A DNA stretch of 8,609 bases from an uncultured Fretibacterium sp. (GTDB lineage: Bacteria; Synergistota; Synergistia; Synergistales; Aminobacteriaceae): contig NZ_CAUUWA010000084.1 of the NCBI RefSeq assembly GCF_963548695.1, forward strand, positions 1-8,609. Reading direction: 5' to 3'. Shown in pieces: positions 1-3,293 of this stretch (positions within the stretch are counted from its first letter, which is position 1; every line of letters starts with the position of its first letter). The position numbers were made by a program, and so were the translations under genes. A model generated the notes under the pieces. The model was not told the origin of the DNA. It searched no databases and saw only the letters and a program-made list of their open reading frames with translations.

Positions 1-512
1 ATCTCGACCCACCCCCAGGGGGTGACGAGCACGAAGCGCAGGACGATGCCCTGGCTGGCCAGGGCGTCCACGTGCGCGGCGTAGCGCATCGTGTCCTCGA
101 AGATGAAGGTATCGCTGATGACCCACACGCGCTTGCAGTTGCTGCGGTTGAAGAGCGCGGCGTAGTCGATGGCGGTCCGCACGCCGCTCTCGTAGTCCGG
201 AGGGCTTATGCTGACGACGACGACATCGGGACGCCCCTCGGGACGGCGCGTGTTGGGAATGAGGTCGAAGTATTGCTCCAGGCTCTCCAGACGCTCGAAG
301 AGCCTTTCGATGTCAACCTCGCCATTGTCCTCGAACATCGCCGTGACGGGGTCCAGCCCCTGATCCGCGGGGGCGTTCAGGGTGTCCTGCATCCACCGCT
401 GGACGCGGGAGAGCGCCTCCAGGATGTACTGTGGGTATTCCGTCTCGGAGATGGCCGACAGGAGATCCTTTACGGTCAATTCCTTTTTTGGGTCCTTTTT
501 CTCGGGATTCAT
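1..512 (-). CDS. Unrecognised protein, C-terminus beyond the left edge
   Basis: An open frame on the minus strand begins at ATG 512 and stays open for 170 codons to the window edge, so the C-terminus is missing. The start is supported by GGAGGTGGAGC directly upstream (514-524), with GGAGG 6 bases before the ATG. The N-terminus (MNPEKKDPKKELTVKDLL) is charged and has no signal peptide or membrane segment. Residues about 15-90 look helical and acidic (SRVQRWMQDTL, ERLFERLESLEQYF). From about residue 100 the pattern turns alpha/beta, with buried strands PDVVVVSISPP, KRVWVISDTF and IVLRFVLVTPWGW separated by helices, suggestive of a Rossmann-like fold. No catalytic motif is recognised and no function is claimed. 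It looks like a soluble cytoplasmic protein. It has its own likely promoter (555-563) and so may not belong to the upstream membrane-gene transcript. Confidence is high that it is a gene and nil on function. Confidence 0.8.
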   Translation of the reverse strand, partial: MNPEKKDPKKELTVKDLLSAISETEYPQYILEALSRVQRWMQDTLNAPADQGLDPVTAMFEDNGEVDIERLFERLESLEQYFDLIPNTRRPEGRPDVVVVSISPPDYESGVRTAIDYAALFNRSNCKRVWVISDTFIFEDTMRYAAHVDALASQGIVLRFVLVTPWGWVE

Positions 513-554
513 GCTCCACCTCCAATGGCGCGGGCTCCATTCCATGATGAGTTC

Positions 555-563
555 AGTATAGCA
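555..563 (-). promoter_or_regulatory. Extended -10 promoter candidate for the 1-512 gene
   Basis: Read on the minus strand, the sequence is TGC followed by TATACT (-10 at 560-555, TG at 563-562), an extended -10 with five of six bases matching TATAAT. No convincing TTGACA lies 16-18 bases upstream, which fits an extended -10 promoter. Transcription would begin near 548, giving a leader of about 36 bases before ATG 512. No clear intrinsic terminator separates it from the preceding methyltransferase gene, so read-through is possible too. Confidence 0.5.
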
Positions 564-634
564 CAGCCAGGGTGCGGCGGCCTGCCTCAAAATACGTGTC
601 CGTGTCCCAGTCCTCGCGTGTCATGGAAAACGGC

Positions 635-1219
635 TTACAGAAAAAATCCCTTTACGGCGATCAGAAGGGTCCCTACGACGGTGGAGAGGAGCGTGTGGCG
701 CTCGCTGGTCCAGAGGATGTCAGCGGAGAAGGGCCCCGCGATGCGTCCGGACGGCCAGGCGGAGGGCAGAAAGGCCCCTGTCCTCCGTCGGTACTCGCGG
801 TACTCTTCCCCGAACCTGGAGGACAGGAAGGACTCCTCGAAGGGGATGATGAGAAGGCCGTAGACGACGAAAAAGGAGACCGCGAACAGGGTGGCGGCCC
901 ACGGCCCGGCCATCAGTCCCCATCCCAGCCCGATCAAGCCGTTGCCGAGGTAGAGGGGGTTACGCATGAAGGCGTAGGGCCCCCAGGTAACCAGCCGTTC
1001 CGCGCCGACGACCTCCCCCCGGTAGCGTCCGATGCAGCCGACGGCCCAGAACCGCCAGCTCTGCCCCAGGAGGACGAGGGGAAGCCCCAGGAGGACGGAC
1101 CGCAGGGTCGGCCGGGCCAGGAACAGGATCGTCAGGAAGAGGACCGTCCAGACGCCGCCCCGAAGCTTAAAGATTTTTTGACGAAATGCCTTCATTTGAT
1201 GGGCTTCGCCTGGCCTCAT
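635..1219 (-). CDS. Isoprenylcysteine carboxyl methyltransferase (ICMT)-family membrane methyltransferase
   Basis: This is a 194-residue membrane protein of the ICMT / phospholipid-methyltransferase-like superfamily, which uses S-adenosylmethionine to methylate lipid-linked or small hydrophobic substrates at the membrane. The signature is visible: GPYAFMRNPLYLG (residues 80-92; the family pattern is GPY-x3-RxPxYxG) and, after a membrane pair, the C-terminal block EESFLSSRFGEEYREYRRRT (residues 128-147) followed by GAFLP. Hydrophobic stretches lie at about 22-35, 40-60, 90-103 and 106-126. The chosen start, ATG 1219, has AGGAGG upstream at good spacing but lies 53 bases inside the end of the preceding flippase-like gene. 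An alternative ATG at 1195 (MKAFRQ) has a weaker ribosome site. The overlap implies translational coupling of the two membrane proteins. True prenylcysteine substrates are unlikely in bacteria; a lipid, quinone or other small-molecule substrate is more plausible. Family call is secure, substrate unknown. Confidence 0.88.
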   Translation of the reverse strand: MRPGEAHQMKAFRQKIFKLRGGVWTVLFLTILFLARPTLRSVLLGLPLVLLGQSWRFWAVGCIGRYRGEVVGAERLVTWGPYAFMRNPLYLGNGLIGLGWGLMAGPWAATLFAVSFFVVYGLLIIPFEESFLSSRFGEEYREYRRRTGAFLPSAWPSGRIAGPFSADILWTSERHTLLSTVVGTLLIAVKGFFL

Positions 1220-2270
1220 CCCTGGCCTCCTCCTCGGGGGAGACGCCCTGGTGGAGCTCCTCGGAGACGCCCCATCCCAACATCCGAATCACGACGACGA
1301 CCCCCATAAAGATGGAGAGGTACTCCGTGAAGAAGCGCCAGATGATGGCCATGACCCCCGCCATGTTCCAGGGCATCAGGGTCCCGAAGAGCAGGGCGCC
1401 GCCGCTCTCGGCAAAGCCGCTGGCCCCAGGGGTGGGGATGAAGTAGAGCACGAACATGAAGACCGCCTGAGTCGCCAGGGTCTGAATGTAGCGATAGGGG
1501 AGCCCGACGGCGCTCATCAGGATGGGAAGCACGCTGAAGATCAGGAGCAGATGGAGGACGGAGAGCGCCGTGGCGAGCAGCATCCATCCCTTCCCGGAGC
1601 GGAACGCCAGGCGGAAGTTCATGATGTAGTTGTCCACCTCCCGGTCGAGCCACTGGAAGCAGCCGATCACGCGGCGGTTGGACTTCACCAGGTTCAGCCG
1701 CTTCATCCAGAGGACGGCGATCTTTCCCAGCCGCTTGAGTGCGTCCGGACGAAGAACGGTGAAGAGGATGAATACCCACGTACAGCCGATGACGGCGAAG
1801 ACGTAGAAGACGAGCCCCTTCAGGAAGGGACTTGCCTCCAGGATGGAGGGCTCGAGAAACAGGGCCGTTGGGACGACCAGGCTCAGGATCAGGACGGTCA
1901 GCATGGTACGGAGCAAGGTGATGGCGATGCCCTTGCCGATGGGGACGCCTTTCTTATAAAGGACGTAGACCTGGAAGGGGCCGCCCCCGCTCTGCATGGG
2001 GGTGACCGCGCTGCCGAAGTAGTTCAGCCAGGTGAGGACGATTCCCATGGAGAACGGCACCCTTTCCTGCGCCGCGTGGGAGAGTGCACAGAAACGTCCC
2101 GCGTCGCACATCCAGGAGAGGAGGACCATCCCCAGGGCCCCCAGCAGCAGGAGCTTGTTCGACGAGAGCAGGGAACGGACGGTTTCGTGATCGACGCTTT
2201 TGGCTATGATGATCGCATTGGCCCCGAAGGCCAGCAGGATAAAGAGTATCAAACCTTTACGCAGGGACAA
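1167..2270 (-). CDS. Lysylphosphatidylglycerol-synthase transmembrane / UPF0104 flippase-like protein
   Basis: This is a 367-residue polytopic membrane protein resembling the flippase domain of MprF and AglD (UPF0104 family), whose members move or modify lipid-linked substrates across the inner membrane. Hydrophobic segments fall at about residues 6-23, 40-55, 75-90, 114-138, 152-173, 229-252, 266-280 and 303-331. Two family hallmarks are clear: PMQSGGGPFQVYVLYKKG (91-108, between membrane segments, compare SxGGEPxRxYxL in relatives) and the late loop YFIPTPGASGFAE (276-288), with W311-R312 and E316 following. There is no lysyl-transferase domain, so this is the stand-alone membrane form. It ends in a charged cytoplasmic tail (about 335-367). 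It begins with TTG at 2270, preceded by GGAGG about 9 bases away; an overlapping ATG just upstream is out of frame. The end overlaps the methyltransferase gene. Substrate is unknown; lipid or polyprenyl-linked sugar transport is an inference. Confidence 0.88.
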   Translation of the reverse strand: MSLRKGLILFILLAFGANAIIIAKSVDHETVRSLLSSNKLLLLGALGMVLLSWMCDAGRFCALSHAAQERVPFSMGIVLTWLNYFGSAVTPMQSGGGPFQVYVLYKKGVPIGKGIAITLLRTMLTVLILSLVVPTALFLEPSILEASPFLKGLVFYVFAVIGCTWVFILFTVLRPDALKRLGKIAVLWMKRLNLVKSNRRVIGCFQWLDREVDNYIMNFRLAFRSGKGWMLLATALSVLHLLLIFSVLPILMSAVGLPYRYIQTLATQAVFMFVLYFIPTPGASGFAESGGALLFGTLMPWNMAGVMAIIWRFFTEYLSIFMGVVVVIRMLGWGVSEELHQGVSPEEEARDEARRSPSNEGISSKNL

Positions 2271-2291
2271 ATTGAAATTCCTCCATCGAAC

Positions 2292-2327
2292 GAGACAGGA
2301 TCGGATGAGACAGTGTCAAAAGAGACA
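2292..2327 (-). repeat. Three direct repeats with a 15-base period upstream of the flippase-like gene
   Basis: On the plus strand GAGACA occurs at 2292, 2307 and 2322, each separated by 9 bases (TGTCTC on the coding strand of the downstream gene). A perfect TTGACA -35 hexamer (2319 down to 2314, minus strand) lies between the second and third copies, but there is no AT-rich -10 at 17 bases. The middle copy is also half of an imperfect palindrome, TGAGACAGTGTCA. The array sits 22-57 bases before the TTG start and could be a regulator binding array. The 168-base gap 2271-2438 holds nothing else I recognise besides this and the hairpin at its far end. Confidence 0.45.
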
Positions 2328-2399
2328 ACATCAATGCAACGGAAACGGCATGCTCCAAACGGGAGAATCATGAATCGGGACGACGCGGAAGGGCCCGGA

Positions 2400-2443
2400 G
2401 GTACGGCGCACGGTTCTGAGTCCTTATGTCCGCGGCCGTTACC
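2400..2443 (-). terminator. Imperfect hairpin over the stop codon of the 193-residue gene
   Basis: GGTACGGCGCACGG (2400-2413) and CCGCGGCCGTTACC (2430-2443) can pair with small bulges around a 16-base loop. The structure includes the TAA stop at 2441-2439. No run of T follows on the minus strand, so if it terminates it is a weak or factor-dependent site. It may equally be an mRNA 3-prime structure. Confidence 0.25.
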
Positions 2444-3020
2444 GGGATTGAGGGGCGGAGAGCCTGCCCAGCATCAGCGCGAGTTCATCGATGCTTGGAA
2501 GCAGTTCCTGACGCAGGACCAGGGCCATTTGAGGGTATCGTTTCCCGTCCATCAGGCCGATGAGGCGGTTCAGGATGTCCAGGAGCCCGCCCCGGAACGC
2601 CTGTTTCTCCGGGTCTGCGGAGGCCCCGGCCGTCAGAGTACTGCAGCGCTCGTAGACGTCCAGCGTCCAGTCCAGCCCCTCCATCGCCTCGGACAGACCG
2701 TTCTGCGCAGCCGAGGTACCGCCCTCCTCGAAGTGGCCGGCGATCTCCCCAATGCCCTTCTTCAGCCGCGAGATGTAGCTCAGGGCCTCGGCGAGCGTCT
2801 CCCGGACCAGGAGCCGGACCGGGGTGAGCGAGAAGTGCGCCGACATCCCCCCCGACAGGGCAAGAAAGGCCCGCTCGTCCATCTCCACGCCGTCGACTTG
2901 AAGTCCCGTGAGGACGAGCCCGGAGCGGGCGGCTTCCGCCCTGACGGCCTCCAGAATCTCGAGAGGCGACGCCGTGGACGGGATCTCGCGGCGCTCCTGT
3001 CCGTCAATCGATACCTTCAT
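2439..3020 (-). CDS. Unrecognised 193-residue protein divergent from fliD
   Basis: A minus-strand frame encodes a small, probably soluble protein with no signal peptide or membrane segment. I prefer ATG 3020 (MKVSIDGQ); an adjacent ATG at 3023 is the alternative. The ribosome site is unusual: A followed by six G (3032-3026), 5 bases from ATG 3020 and only 2 from ATG 3023. Residues 1-50 read as strand-turn-strand (KVSIDGQERREI), helix (SPLEILEAVRAEAARSG), strand (LVLTGLQVDGVEM), a beta-grasp-like order. From about residue 68 on the protein is helical (RETLAEALSYISRLKKGIGE, LDILNRLIGLM, LVLRQELLPSIDELALML). It contains one cysteine and no catalytic motif. Its head-to-head position with fliD makes a flagellar accessory or chaperone role possible, but that is guilt by position only; it does not look like FliS or FlaG to me. 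The coding strand has a G7 run (2853-2847) at SGG, residues 56-58. Confidence 0.8.
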   Translation of the reverse strand: MKVSIDGQERREIPSTASPLEILEAVRAEAARSGLVLTGLQVDGVEMDERAFLALSGGMSAHFSLTPVRLLVRETLAEALSYISRLKKGIGEIAGHFEEGGTSAAQNGLSEAMEGLDWTLDVYERCSTLTAGASADPEKQAFRGGLLDILNRLIGLMDGKRYPQMALVLRQELLPSIDELALMLGRLSAPQSR

Positions 3021-3035
3021 CATGACCCCCCTGTT

Positions 3036-3052
3036 CCGAGTTCCCAACTCGG
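3036..3052 (-). promoter_or_regulatory. Perfect 7-base-pair hairpin next to the ribosome site of the 193-residue gene
   Basis: CCGAGTT (3036-3042) and AACTCGG (3046-3052) form a perfect stem with a 3-base loop. It stands 3 bases upstream of the G-rich ribosome site of the minus-strand gene. A second CTCGG copy at 3056-3060 could replace the right arm, giving a competing fold. In the transcript this could control access of ribosomes; that is inference. Confidence 0.4.
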
Positions 3053-3081
3053 CGCCTCGGAAAATCCGGCGCGCCCAAACG

Positions 3082-3111
3082 CCTCCCCATCCCAGGGAAG
3101 GGATGGGGAGG
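3082..3111. promoter_or_regulatory. Perfect 12-base-pair hairpin between the divergent genes
   Basis: CCTCCCCATCCC (3082-3093) and GGGATGGGGAGG (3100-3111) are exact reverse complements around the loop AGGGAA. On the plus strand it is followed by GCAAAAAACG and on the minus strand by CGTTTGGG, so neither side has the T tract of an ordinary terminator. If the minus-strand promoter at 3167-3175 is real, the hairpin is in the leader of the 193-residue gene, about 60 bases before its start. A terminator, an operator or a leader fold are all possible. Confidence 0.5.
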
Positions 3112-3166
3112 GCAAAAAACGCGTAATCGTTGTGAGGACATCAATATTTCAAAGTTTTAGGTTCCT

Positions 3167-3175
3167 ATTTTAGCA
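3167..3175 (-). promoter_or_regulatory. Extended -10 promoter candidate for the 193-residue gene
   Basis: On the minus strand the sequence reads TGC then TAAAAT (-10 at 3172-3167), an extended -10 with five of six bases of the consensus, inside the most AT-rich stretch of the window (3140-3180). No good -35 hexamer is seen. Transcription near 3160 would give a leader of about 140 bases containing both hairpins described above. Confidence 0.4.
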
Positions 3176-3208
3176 TACTCCGAATCGCTCATGTTCGAGC
3201 CGTCCGGC

Positions 3209-3233
3209 GCCGATACTCAATGTGGGCTATAAT
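3209..3233 (+). promoter_or_regulatory. Promoter region of fliD: sigma-28-like and sigma-70-like -10 elements
   Basis: Two candidate -10 elements lie in tandem. GCCGATAC (3209-3216) matches seven of eight bases of the flagellar sigma-28 consensus GCCGATAA; the matching -35 (TAAA type) around 3190-3197 is poor. TATAAT (3228-3233) is a perfect sigma-70 hexamer, but the positions 16-18 bases upstream do not resemble TTGACA. Sigma-28 control would fit a late flagellar gene by known biology. Starts near 3223 or 3240 would give leaders of about 70 or 54 bases. Confidence 0.45.
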
Positions 3234-3239
3234 AAACAC

Positions 3240-3259
3240 GCATCGGCGGAGTCCGATGC
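3240..3259 (+). promoter_or_regulatory. Perfect hairpin in the fliD leader
   Basis: GCATCGG (3240-3246) and CCGATGC (3253-3259) form a perfect 7-base-pair stem with a 6-base loop, followed by ATTTTG. Placed at or near the predicted 5-prime end of the fliD mRNA it could stabilise the transcript. The short T run also allows a weak attenuator reading. It lies 21 bases before the AGGAGG site. Confidence 0.4.
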
Positions 3260-3293
3260 ATTTTGTCCGTGCCGAAGAACAGGAGGGTTTTGT

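Noticed and set aside
10..24. Palindrome CACCCCCAGGGGGTG
   Set aside because: It lies within coding sequence and is explained by the Thr-Pro-Trp-Gly-Trp codons of the partial gene; no regulatory reading is needed.
597..610. Tandem GTGTCC copies between the methyltransferase gene and the partial gene
   Set aside because: Only two short copies, with no palindrome or promoter relation; likely chance.
72..1309. Two overlapping plus-strand open frames (72-863 and 572-1309)
   Set aside because: They lie opposite the partial unrecognised gene and the ICMT-like gene, both of which have ribosome sites and sensible proteins on the minus strand.
2292..2327. CRISPR-like interpretation of the three GAGACA repeats
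   Set aside because: Repeats of 6 bases with 9-base spacers are far too short for a CRISPR array, and no cas gene is present.
1251..3173. 640-codon open frame on the plus strand across the flippase-like and 193-residue genes
   Set aside because: It crosses two minus-strand genes and their intergenic region; its composition (Gln/Asp/Glu/His/Pro-rich) is typical of an antisense shadow.
3222..3293. Upstream extension of fliD by 24 residues
   Set aside because: It lacks a ribosome site, contains three cysteines (all residues after ATG 3294 are cysteine-free), runs through the promoter and hairpin, and ATG 3294 has AGGAGG and the canonical FliD N-terminus.
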